The position numbers and the translations under genes are program-made. The notes beneath the pieces are model-generated. The model saw only the letters and a program-made list of their open reading frames with translations. It was not told where the DNA came from and ran no database searches. From contig JAHELM010000003.1 in the NCBI GenBank assembly GCA_024644185.1, forward strand, positions 1 through 21,872: a DNA stretch of 21,872 nucleotides, in the 5' to 3' direction. Positions 15,322-21,107 of the stretch are shown here, one piece after another; position 1 is the first letter of the stretch, and each line of letters starts with the position of its first letter. This DNA comes from Rhodospirillales bacterium (GTDB lineage: Bacteria > Pseudomonadota > Alphaproteobacteria > UBA8366 > JADFVY01).

Positions 15322-16632
15322 TTGTCCGATGGAGCGCCGTCCACGACCGACCATCTGACAGACTCAACCGGACGCGCGCTGGTTCTGCATCCCGTGGTCG
15401 CCGCCGCCTCTGTGCGGCGTGACCCGCAGGCTTGTCTTGCCGAGGCGGTGGGTCTTGCCGAAGCCATCGATCTGGACGTCGTGCACGCCGAGACGATCCG
15501 GCTGACCGCGATTCGCCCTTCGACCTTTATCGGCAAGGGCAGCGTGGAGCGATTCGGGGAGTTGATTCAAGCACTGGAAGTCGGTCTGGTTTTCGTCGAC
15601 ACGACACTTGGTCCCGTTCAGCAGCGCAATCTCGAGCGGGAATGGAAGACCAAGGTCATCGATCGTACCGGCCTGATCCTCGAGATTTTCGGGGCCCGGG
15701 CGCGCACGCATGAAGGGCGGCTTCAGGTCGAACTCGCGGCGCTGAGCTATCAGCGCTCCCGCCTCGTGCGAAGCTGGACACATCTCGAGCGGCAGCGGGG
15801 CGGTTTCGGCTTCCTCGGCGGTCCGGGCGAAAGCCAGCTGGAACTCGACCGTCGTCTGATCGGCCAGCGGATCACCAAGCTGCGCCGCGAATTGGTTGAC
15901 GTAAAGCGCACCCGCGGTCTGCATCGCCAGGCACGCCGGCGGGTGCCGTATCCCGTGGTTGCCCTGGTCGGCTATACAAATGCCGGAAAATCCACGTTGT
16001 TCAACCGCCTGACCAAGGCCACCGTATTGGCCGAGGACATGCTTTTCGCGACGCTGGATCCGACAATGCGGGCGCTCATGCTGCCGTCCGGCCGCTCAAT
16101 CGTGCTGTCCGATACTGTCGGCTTCATCTCCGATCTTCCAACCGAACTTGTCGCCGCCTTCCATGCCACACTGGAGGAGGTTGCGGAGGCGAATATCGTT
16201 ATTCATGTTCGCGATGTGGCACACCCCGATAGTCAGGCGCAGAAGGCCGATGTCGAGGCTGTACTCGAAGGAATCGGCCTGGGAGGGACTCCGCCGCTCG
16301 AGGTTCTGAACAAGCTGGATCTCCTGGATGCGGAGGCCCGCCAGACTCTTCTGGCTCGCGCTGGGCGCGATTCCGACATGCTAGCCCTGTCCGCGCTGAC
16401 GGGGGAAGGGTGCGATGCGCTTCTTGAGACGCTCGACCGCAGGCTCGCCGAAGGCCAGCATGTGGTCGATCTCGAAATCGCCCTGTCGGATGGCGCTGCC
16501 CTGGCTTGGCTCTATCGGCATGGGCGGGTAATCGAACGCCATGACGAGGGATTGGCGGCCCATCTTCTGGTTGCGCTCGACGTTGCCGACGAGGCCAGAT
16601 TCCGCCAGCGTTTCCAAGCCGGCTCGCGGTAA
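15322..16632 (+). CDS. hflX: ribosome-associated GTPase HflX
   Basis: The product is 436 aa from a TTG at 15322, one base after the hfq stop, preceded by GGCGGA at 15311-15316. I preferred this start because the in-frame ATG at 15214 lies inside hfq and would add a Ser/Arg-rich sequence that is hfq out of frame. The HflX N-terminal domain contains RPSTFIGKGSVE and the hallmark GGPGESQLE (166-174). The G domain has GYTNAGKS (217-224), DTVGF (264-268) and NKLD (330-333). HflX splits or rescues stalled ribosomes under heat stress. The hfq-hflX pairing is widely conserved and implies co-transcription. Confidence 0.96.
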   Translation: MSDGAPSTTDHLTDSTGRALVLHPVVAAASVRRDPQACLAEAVGLAEAIDLDVVHAETIRLTAIRPSTFIGKGSVERFGELIQALEVGLVFVDTTLGPVQQRNLEREWKTKVIDRTGLILEIFGARARTHEGRLQVELAALSYQRSRLVRSWTHLERQRGGFGFLGGPGESQLELDRRLIGQRITKLRRELVDVKRTRGLHRQARRRVPYPVVALVGYTNAGKSTLFNRLTKATVLAEDMLFATLDPTMRALMLPSGRSIVLSDTVGFISDLPTELVAAFHATLEEVAEANIVIHVRDVAHPDSQAQKADVEAVLEGIGLGGTPPLEVLNKLDLLDAEARQTLLARAGRDSDMLALSALTGEGCDALLETLDRRLAEGQHVVDLEIALSDGAALAWLYRHGRVIERHDEGLAAHLLVALDVADEARFRQRFQAGSR

Positions 16633-16637
16633 CGAGG

Positions 16638-17456
16638 GTGGCCGCCATTCCCGACTCCGATCGCGTCGTCGCGATCATCCGGGAGACTGCGGAACTCGAT
16701 ATCCTGCCTCGATTTCAGCAGTTGGCTCGGCATGAAGTCATGGAAAAGAATGCTGGAGAGATTGTCACCATCGCGGATATCGAGGCCGAGCATCGATTGA
16801 CGCAGGCGCTGGGTGCGCTTGTACCGGGCTCGCGCGTGGTGGGAGAAGAGGCGGTCTCGCTGGATCCTGCATTGCTCGATACGCTTCGGCTTGGCGGACC
16901 GGCATGGTTGGTCGATCCGGTCGATGGAACCGGAAATTTTGCTGCCGGAAATCCTGTTTTTGCGGTCATCGTCTGTTATCTGCTCGACGGCGAAGCGCTT
17001 GCCGGCTGGATCCACGATCCGATTTCCGGCGATACGGCGGTGGCCATGCAAGGGCAGGGGGCATGGTTCCGCGGTGCGCGGCTGAAATCTGCCGACCCGA
17101 CCGAGCTTGGGTCCATGATCGGCTCCCTGAATCACAGTTACTTCCCGCCTGAACAGCGTGAAGAGGTGAGGCGGCGCGCCCGGCACTTTCGGGAACTGGC
17201 GAGTTATCGCTGTGCCGCCCACGATTATCTGTCGCTGGCGCGGGGCGAAAAACATTTCTCGCTCTATCGCAGACTCTGGCCGTGGGACCATGCCGCGGGG
17301 GTTCTGATGCTGTCGGAGGCCGGCGGCTATACCGCCCGGTTGGATGGCGAGCCATACCAGGCCACCGGACGAGAGCCCGGCTTGTTGTCGGCAGGTAGCC
17401 GGCAGATCTGGGATGATGTAAAATCATACCTTCAGGCGCCGCCTCACTCGCATTGA
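16638..17456 (+). CDS. inositol monophosphatase family protein
   Basis: The 272-aa product has the metal-binding signatures of the inositol monophosphatase superfamily: GEE (69-71), DPVDGTGNF (93-101) and WPWDHAAG with Asp217. These coordinate the magnesium ions that hydrolyse a small phosphate ester. Possible activities are inositol-1-phosphatase, histidinol-phosphatase (HisN type) or 3',5'-bisphosphate nucleotidase (CysQ type); the sequence does not decide. The start is a GTG at 16638, five bases after the hflX stop, with GAGG just upstream overlapping the gap. It is probably the last gene of the hfq-hflX transcript, since a 73-base gap follows. Confidence 0.9.
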   Translation: MAAIPDSDRVVAIIRETAELDILPRFQQLARHEVMEKNAGEIVTIADIEAEHRLTQALGALVPGSRVVGEEAVSLDPALLDTLRLGGPAWLVDPVDGTGNFAAGNPVFAVIVCYLLDGEALAGWIHDPISGDTAVAMQGQGAWFRGARLKSADPTELGSMIGSLNHSYFPPEQREEVRRRARHFRELASYRCAAHDYLSLARGEKHFSLYRRLWPWDHAAGVLMLSEAGGYTARLDGEPYQATGREPGLLSAGSRQIWDDVKSYLQAPPHSH

Positions 17457-17529
17457 GCTCGCCCTCAACCGGCGTTAGAATGCGGCAATCCATTCCCGAT
17501 TTGTTTTCCCAGATATAAGACTTGGTGTC

Positions 17530-18369
17530 ATGGGCTACCACATGGCCGGCCACCTCAAATCTCGCGGCGGCCACGAAGTCACCGTCTACAATCGCACGGC
17601 GGCGAAGGCTCAGGCCTGGGTGAAGGAACATGGTGGCAAGGCTGCGAAAACACCTCGCGAAGCCGCTTCCGGAGCCGAGTTCATCTTCACCTGTGTGGGA
17701 AACGACGCCGATCTGCGAAGTGTGGTTCTGGGCGATGACGGCATCTATGCCGGCATGAAGAAGGGAGCAATCCACATAGACAATACGACCGCTTCGGCGG
17801 ATGTGGCACGCGAGCTTTACGCCATCGCGAAAAACCAGGGTCTGGGTTTTATCGACGGGCCCGTGTCCGGCGGCGAGGCCGGTGCCAAGAATGGCGCCCT
17901 GACCGTGATGTGCGGCGGCGATCAGGCTGATTTCGACCTCTCGCAGCCGGTGACCGCCAGCTTCGCGCGGGCCGTAACGCTTCTGGGCGAGGCTGGCGCC
18001 GGACAATTGACCAAGATGGTCAACCAGATTTGCATCGCGGGCCTGTTGCAGGGGCTGTCCGAGGGAATGAATTTCGGCAAGCGGGCCGGCCTCGATATGG
18101 ACAAGGTGCTGGACGTCATTTCCAAAGGTGCCGCGCAATCCTGGCAAATGGAAAACCGCGGCCGCACCATGTGCCGCGGCGAATTCGAATTTGGCTTTGC
18201 GGTGGATTGGATGCGCAAGGATCTGGGTATCTGCCTCGACGAGGCCAACCGCAATGGCGCGCGGCTGCCGGTGACAGCCCTGGTCGACCAGTTTTACGCT
18301 CAGGTTCAGGCGCGCGGCGGACGCCGCTGGGATACCTCCAGCCTGATGAACCTGCTACTCAAGGACTGA
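17530..18369 (+). CDS. beta-hydroxyacid dehydrogenase family (3-hydroxyisobutyrate dehydrogenase-like), N-terminus apparently truncated
   Basis: The 279-aa product is a clear member of the family: substrate motif DGPVSGGEAG (109-118), catalytic Lys162 in GAGQLTKMVNQ, and the KDLGICLDEA stretch of the helical C-terminal domain. Family members reduce or oxidise 3-hydroxyacids such as 3-hydroxyisobutyrate or tartronate semialdehyde with NAD(P). They normally begin with a strand and GxGxMG loop about 10-12 residues earlier. Here the first standard start codon is the Met of that loop (MGYHMAGHL). In frame upstream the codons read I-R-L-G-V-M-G, close to the expected I-G-L-G-V-M-G, but no ATG, GTG or TTG lies between them and the in-frame TAG at 17476-17478. 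Either a rare start codon is used or the gene is damaged. A TATAAG hexamer lies at 17514-17519. Confidence 0.8.
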   Translation: MGYHMAGHLKSRGGHEVTVYNRTAAKAQAWVKEHGGKAAKTPREAASGAEFIFTCVGNDADLRSVVLGDDGIYAGMKKGAIHIDNTTASADVARELYAIAKNQGLGFIDGPVSGGEAGAKNGALTVMCGGDQADFDLSQPVTASFARAVTLLGEAGAGQLTKMVNQICIAGLLQGLSEGMNFGKRAGLDMDKVLDVISKGAAQSWQMENRGRTMCRGEFEFGFAVDWMRKDLGICLDEANRNGARLPVTALVDQFYAQVQARGGRRWDTSSLMNLLLKD

Positions 18370-18388
18370 CGCTTCGCCAAGTCACAGG

Positions 18389-18430
18389 AACGGCGCCCGG
18401 CGTGGCATCTGCCCGCCGGGTGTCGCCGTT
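18389..18430. terminator. GC-rich hairpin between convergent genes
   Basis: AACGGCG-CCCGGCG (18389-18402) pairs with CGCCGGG (18414-18420) and, after a three-base bulge, CGCCGTT (18424-18430), a stem of 14 pairs around an 11-base loop. It lies between the dehydrogenase stop and the mazG stop, touching the latter, and could serve both strands. Neither side has a T tract, so it is a hairpin of terminator type rather than a standard intrinsic terminator. Confidence 0.55.
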
Positions 18431-19242
18431 CAAGGGGTGTTTTTCGCGTCCGTCCAAAGGCTTTCCAACTCGTCCGGGGTGGCGTCCCGCGGCGCCCGCC
18501 CGGCCTGCATCAGTCGCGTTTCAACGTGGCGGAAGCGATCCTCGAATTTTCTGTTGGCGCGGCGCAACGCCGATTCCGGCTCCACATTCAGATGGCGCGC
18601 CAGATTTGCCACGGAAAAGAGCAGGTCGCCGAATTCGTCCTCTATCCGGTCCAGTCCCGTATCGGCGTCGATTTCGGCCCGCAACTCCGATAGTTCCTCG
18701 TCGATTTTTGCCAGAACACCAGTCGTATCCGGCCAGTCGAATCCGACACGTGCCGCGCGTCGGCCAAGCTTCATCGCCCGCGTCAACCCGGGCAGGGCAA
18801 CCGACACGCCGTCAAGAACACTGGGGGCTCGTCCCTCGGCCTCTGCCTTGACGGCCCGCTCCGCAGCCTTGTGATCCTCCCAGGCGATGGTTTGCGCAGC
18901 AGAGGATTCAACCGTTTCCGCGCCAAACACGTGGGGGTGTCGGCGGATCATTTTGTCGGTGATGGCTTCAACCACGGCACCAAAATCAAAACATCCAGCT
19001 TCTTCAGCCATGCGGGCATGGAACACCACCTGCAGCAGAAGGTCACCCAGTTCGTCGCGCAGTGCCACCATGTCGTTCCGGTGGATTGCCTCAGCCACCT
19101 CATAGGCTTCTTCGATCGTGTACGGCGCGATACTGGCGAAATCCTGCTCGACATCCCAGGGGCAGCCATCCTTGGGATCGCGGAGTCTGACCATGATCTC
19201 GAGCAGTCTGTCGATATTGGCGCGGGCGGTATTTCCGTTCAT
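18430..19242 (-). CDS. mazG: nucleoside triphosphate pyrophosphohydrolase MazG
   Basis: The 270-aa product is full-length two-domain MazG. The first domain has CPWD (27-30), the EExxE helix TIEEAYEVAEAI (Glu44, Glu45, Glu48) and ELGDLLLQVVFHA (Glu64, Asp67); the second repeats the pattern as KIDEELSELRAEI and EDEFGDLLFSVANLARH. These acidic residues bind magnesium. The enzyme hydrolyses NTPs and dNTPs to monophosphates and pyrophosphate, clearing abnormal nucleotides and, in E. coli, tempering (p)ppGpp levels. It runs opposite to its left neighbours. The ATG at 19242 overlaps the stop of a 33-codon open frame (see 19239-19340), a possible coupling element. Confidence 0.96.
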   Translation of the reverse strand: MNGNTARANIDRLLEIMVRLRDPKDGCPWDVEQDFASIAPYTIEEAYEVAEAIHRNDMVALRDELGDLLLQVVFHARMAEEAGCFDFGAVVEAITDKMIRRHPHVFGAETVESSAAQTIAWEDHKAAERAVKAEAEGRAPSVLDGVSVALPGLTRAMKLGRRAARVGFDWPDTTGVLAKIDEELSELRAEIDADTGLDRIEDEFGDLLFSVANLARHLNVEPESALRRANRKFEDRFRHVETRLMQAGRAPRDATPDELESLWTDAKNTP

Positions 19243-19340
19243 GCGAAACCTTGTCGGTAGGCGGGAAGGGTGTCGGCACCTTGGAGCGCGGCCATGAAGT
19301 TGGCAATGCGGTTTCCATCTCGACCTCCCGGGTTTTCCAT
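19239..19340 (-). CDS. possible 33-codon leader ORF coupled to mazG
   Basis: On the mazG strand an ATG at 19340 opens a 33-codon frame (MENPGGRDGNRIANF..., ending ...LPAYRQGFA) whose TGA overlaps the mazG ATG as ATGA. This is the same coupling overlap used by ispDF-pgpA-pncC. The frame has no obvious ribosome-binding site and no recognised relatives. It could be a real small protein, a leader for translational coupling, or chance. Confidence 0.28.
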   Translation of the reverse strand: MENPGGRDGNRIANFMAALQGADTLPAYRQGFA

Positions 19341-19362
19341 CGTATATCTACTAGTAGATAAT
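19334..19362 (+). promoter_or_regulatory. candidate promoter of the small RHH-like gene
   Basis: TTTCCA (19334-19339) and GATAAT (19357-19362) are 17 bases apart, with four and five matches to the sigma70 hexamers. Transcription would start about 19369, just ahead of GAGG (19371-19374) and the ATG at 19380. The spacer and -10 box are overlapped by the 16-bp palindrome at 19345-19360. Confidence 0.45.
19345..19360. promoter_or_regulatory. 16-bp perfect palindrome, probable operator
   Basis: TATCTACTAGTAGATA is its own reverse complement over all 16 bases. It lies 20 bases upstream of the RHH-like gene, overlapping its probable -10 box, and also 5 bases upstream of the start of the mazG leader frame on the other strand. 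TAGATA half-sites in inverted orientation suit a dimer of dimers of ribbon-helix-helix proteins, so autorepression is plausible; this is inference. Confidence 0.6.
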
Positions 19363-19379
19363 TGAAAGCCGAGGTCAGG

Positions 19380-19646
19380 ATGGCAACCAATCCCGGACAG
19401 CGCCGTTGGCGCGACAAGAACCGTTTTGTAAAGACCCAGCTCAATGTCATGGCCCGCCGGCTCGTGCATAACGATCTCGACGAAATTGCCGGCGTGTTCG
19501 ACCTGAGGGGGAAGGGGGAGGCGGTCGCATTCTCGTCCTTCCTGGCGAAGGGGCTGGTGCAATATGCCGCGCACAACACGCAGGCTCGACAATTGCTCGA
19601 TGTTTTTTCAGAAGCCTGGATGCGCGACCGCGATCTCTACCGCTAA
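19380..19646 (+). CDS. small protein with ribbon-helix-helix-like features
   Basis: The 88-aa product is not one I can name. Residues 17-64 follow the layout of a ribbon-helix-helix DNA-binding domain: a short beta strand with alternating residues (FVKTQLNV), a first helix (ARRLVHNDLDEIAGVFDL), a glycine turn (RGKGE) and a second helix (AVAFSSFLAKGLVQYAAH). The N-terminus is basic (RRWRDKNR), and a C-terminal helix (ARQLLDVFSEAWMRD) follows. ATG 19380 is preferred over the in-frame TTG at 19362 because GAGG (19371-19374) is well placed. A perfect palindrome overlaps its promoter. It may be a transcriptional regulator of itself and perhaps mazG. No toxin partner is visible: the next gene, 100 bases on, is another DNA-binding-type protein. 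Confidence 0.7.
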   Translation: MATNPGQRRWRDKNRFVKTQLNVMARRLVHNDLDEIAGVFDLRGKGEAVAFSSFLAKGLVQYAAHNTQARQLLDVFSEAWMRDRDLYR

Positions 19647-19746
19647 TCAAAATGACGGAATTCGGTATCGCGTAAATTCGTCGTTAACCGTTACTCCGAT
19701 ACTCTGGCACCCATGAATTTGCGCAAACCTTGCGGAGCCTACGAGC

Positions 19747-20061
19747 ATGAGCCGTCGTGCCGAATATAATCTTGATGCCCTTATCTGGAAAAACCGGGGT
19801 GAAGGTCGAAATACCGGCTGCCCGCGGCTGGCCTCGCTGGTCCGCAACGCGCGTGAATTTGCCGGTATGAGTCTCGAGCAGCTCGCCCAGGCGCTCGACA
19901 TCGACACCGCGCGTGTTGAGGTTTGGGAAACCGGCACCGAAGGGATGAGCCGGGGCGACGTCGAAGCGCTTCGCGCGCTGATGCCGAACGTCGACTTCTC
20001 CGCCGTGCGCTATCGCCCAACTCCCCATCATGGAGAAATCGCGCATATTCCGCCGGACTGA
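19747..20061 (+). CDS. small XRE-type helix-turn-helix protein
   Basis: The 104-aa product contains a helix-turn-helix of XRE type across about 27-81: LASLVRNAREFAGMSLEQLAQALDIDTARVEVWETGTEGMSRGDVEALRAL. The segment MSLEQLAQAL followed by DTARVEVWETG corresponds to the two DNA-contacting helices. No effector domain is present; the N-terminal 25 residues and the tail after 85 are short and polar. It starts 100 bases after the RHH-like gene, in the same direction, with its own possible promoter region (including GTTAACC at 19683-19689), and is followed by a strong intrinsic terminator. Targets are unknown. It is the last rightward gene before the dif-like site. Confidence 0.8.
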   Translation: MSRRAEYNLDALIWKNRGEGRNTGCPRLASLVRNAREFAGMSLEQLAQALDIDTARVEVWETGTEGMSRGDVEALRALMPNVDFSAVRYRPTPHHGEIAHIPPD

Positions 20062-20091
20062 TTCGACTTCAAGGTTCTCTCTGCATTTCTC

Positions 20092-20130
20092 AAGGCCGCC
20101 CTGGGCAAGACCACGGCGGCCTTATTTTGT
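20092..20130 (+). terminator. intrinsic terminator of the XRE gene
   Basis: AAGGCCGCC (20092-20100) and GGCGGCCTT (20115-20123) form a perfect nine-pair stem around a 14-base loop, followed by ATTTTGT. It lies 30 bases past the stop at 20061 and separates rightward transcription from the dif-like site. Confidence 0.85.
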
Positions 20131-20205
20131 CCAGGTGGCGGGGGGGATGCAAAGGAACGGAGGGCCGCGTCGCCGGGACATCGGCACGCCCGGATGCATA
20201 TCCAT

Positions 20206-20233
20206 AATCCGTATAATGTATATTATGGAAAAC
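20206..20233 (+). other. dif: candidate chromosomal dif site (XerC/XerD recombination site)
   Basis: This 28-base sequence has the 11-6-11 structure of dif. The left arm AATCCGTATAA would be the XerC site, the central hexamer is TGTATA, and the right arm TTATGGAAAAC would be the XerD site. E. coli dif has left arm GGTGCGCATAA, the identical hexamer TGTATA, and right arm TTATGTTAAAT: 7 of 11, 6 of 6 and 8 of 11 positions agree, with the inner ATAA and TTATG fully matched. The site sits in a non-coding AT-rich island between convergent genes, after a terminator. dif resolves chromosome dimers at division and lies opposite the origin. A Xer-exploiting mobile element's attachment site is the alternative, but no element is visible. 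Confidence 0.75.
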
Positions 20234-20249
20234 ACTTATTGTTTTCGTA

Positions 20250-20267
20250 TAATCAATTCATTGATTA
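20250..20267. repeat. 18-bp palindrome beside the dif-like site
   Basis: TAATCAAT-TC-ATTGATTA is a perfect inverted repeat with 8-bp arms and a 2-bp spacer, 16 bp to the right of the dif-like site. Its symmetry suggests a binding site for a dimeric protein; the adjacent XRE protein or a terminus-organising factor are possibilities, neither supported directly. Confidence 0.6.
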
Positions 20268-20298
20268 CCGAACTTGCAAACGATTGGCGATCGTCCGC

Positions 20299-20320
20299 GG
20301 AGCGTGGATTGTGACGCTCC
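20299..20320 (-). terminator. hairpin downstream of the MBL-fold gene
   Basis: GGAGCGT (20299-20305) and ACGCTCC (20314-20320) form a perfect seven-pair stem with an eight-base loop, beginning 10 bases beyond the stop codon of the leftward MBL-fold gene. It lacks a T tract, so it is a probable but not classical terminator of the tatD operon. Confidence 0.5.
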
Positions 20321-20330
20321 ACCCGCACTT

Positions 20331-21107
20331 TCAGACTCGCGTCTTCACGATCATCCCGTCATGGGCAGGACGAACACCGTTCGGCAACGCGTCCAGCAAC
20401 GCCTTGTAGTCCAGCAGATGGCTCATATGCGTGAGCCAGGCACGTTGCGGCCGCACCCGGTCAATCCAGGCCAGCGCCTTGTCGACATGCGCATGCGTTG
20501 GATGCGGATCCCAGCCGAGACAACCAATGATCCAATCCTCTACGCCCTCCAGCGCCGCAAATGCCGTGCTGTCCAGTTCGACCACATCGACCGAATAGGC
20601 AAATCGGCCGATGCGAAGGCCCAGCGTCTCGCTATAGCCATGATCCTGCCGGATCGGAACGATATCCAGGCCGCCGATGTTGAATGGACCGTCCACAGGC
20701 CGCGGATCGAGGCATGGTTTGTAGAAATAGCGCCGCCCAGCCGTATCGAGCGGCGTGAACACGTATCCGAATCGCGTGTTGATCTGCTCCAGCGTAGCGG
20801 GGCTGCCATAGGCCGGAATGACCGCGTCCATGGCGACGTTGACCCAGCGCAGATCGTCGATTCCATGAATATGGTCGGCGTGCGCGTGGGAGAAGATTAC
20901 CGCGTCCAGGCGCTTGACGCCGGCGTCCAGAAGTTGCTCGCGGCAATCCGGCGATGTGTCGACCAGGATGCGCGTCTCGCCGTGTTCGATCAGGATCGAG
21001 GACCGCCGCCGCCGATTGCGGGAGTCGGCTGGATCGCATGCGCCCCAGTCGCCCCCGATCAGCGGTACGCCGCCGGACGCGCCGCAGCCAAGTACCGTAA
21101 CCTTCAT
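20331..21107 (-). CDS. MBL-fold metallo-hydrolase, PhnP-like
   Basis: The 258-aa product is a metallo-beta-lactamase-fold hydrolase. The metal motif SHAHADHIHGIDD has the HxHxDH ligands at His74, His76, Asp78 and His79. Later ligands are in RQDHGYSETLG and the C-terminal LTHMSHLLDY. The N-terminal LGCGASGGVPLIGGDWGACDP is typical of the PhnP-like branch, known for phosphoribosyl cyclic phosphate diesterase activity; here no phosphonate gene is near, so that substrate should not be assumed. The start overlaps the tatD stop (ATGA, 21104-21107). A tatD followed by this MBL gene is a recurrent bacterial pair, suggesting a shared role in nucleic-acid or nucleotide turnover. Confidence 0.9.
   Translation of the reverse strand: MKVTVLGCGASGGVPLIGGDWGACDPADSRNRRRRSSILIEHGETRILVDTSPDCREQLLDAGVKRLDAVIFSHAHADHIHGIDDLRWVNVAMDAVIPAYGSPATLEQINTRFGYVFTPLDTAGRRYFYKPCLDPRPVDGPFNIGGLDIVPIRQDHGYSETLGLRIGRFAYSVDVVELDSTAFAALEGVEDWIIGCLGWDPHPTHAHVDKALAWIDRVRPQRAWLTHMSHLLDYKALLDALPNGVRPAHDGMIVKTRV

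Larger units (their letters stand above)
20131..20330. other. AT-rich non-coding island between convergent genes
   Basis: After the terminator, a GC-rich stretch (20131-20195) leads into an AT-rich island (20196-20275) unlike the rest of the window. It contains the dif-like site, an inverted repeat TCCATAAT / ATTATGGA (20201-20208 and 20222-20229), GAAAAC / GTTTTC (20228-20233 and 20241-20246), two TATAAT hexamers (20212-20217 and 20248-20253) and an 18-bp palindrome (20250-20267). I see no credible coding frame in it. Confidence 0.7.

Noticed and set aside
19345..19360. Palindrome read as a restriction site or recombination site
   Set aside because: No recombinase or modification gene is nearby and its position over a promoter is better explained as an operator.
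19380..20061. RHH-like and XRE genes as a toxin-antitoxin pair
   Set aside because: Both look like DNA-binding proteins, they are 100 bases apart, and neither resembles a toxin.
20212..20253. Two TATAAT hexamers read as promoters of an unknown transcript
   Set aside because: Neither has a -35 box at proper spacing, the first is part of the dif-like arm, and no gene or clear small RNA follows before the convergent gene.
20194..20409. 71-codon frame across the AT-rich island on the + strand
   Set aside because: It runs into the MBL-fold gene antisense, its composition changes halfway, and it has no ribosome-binding site.
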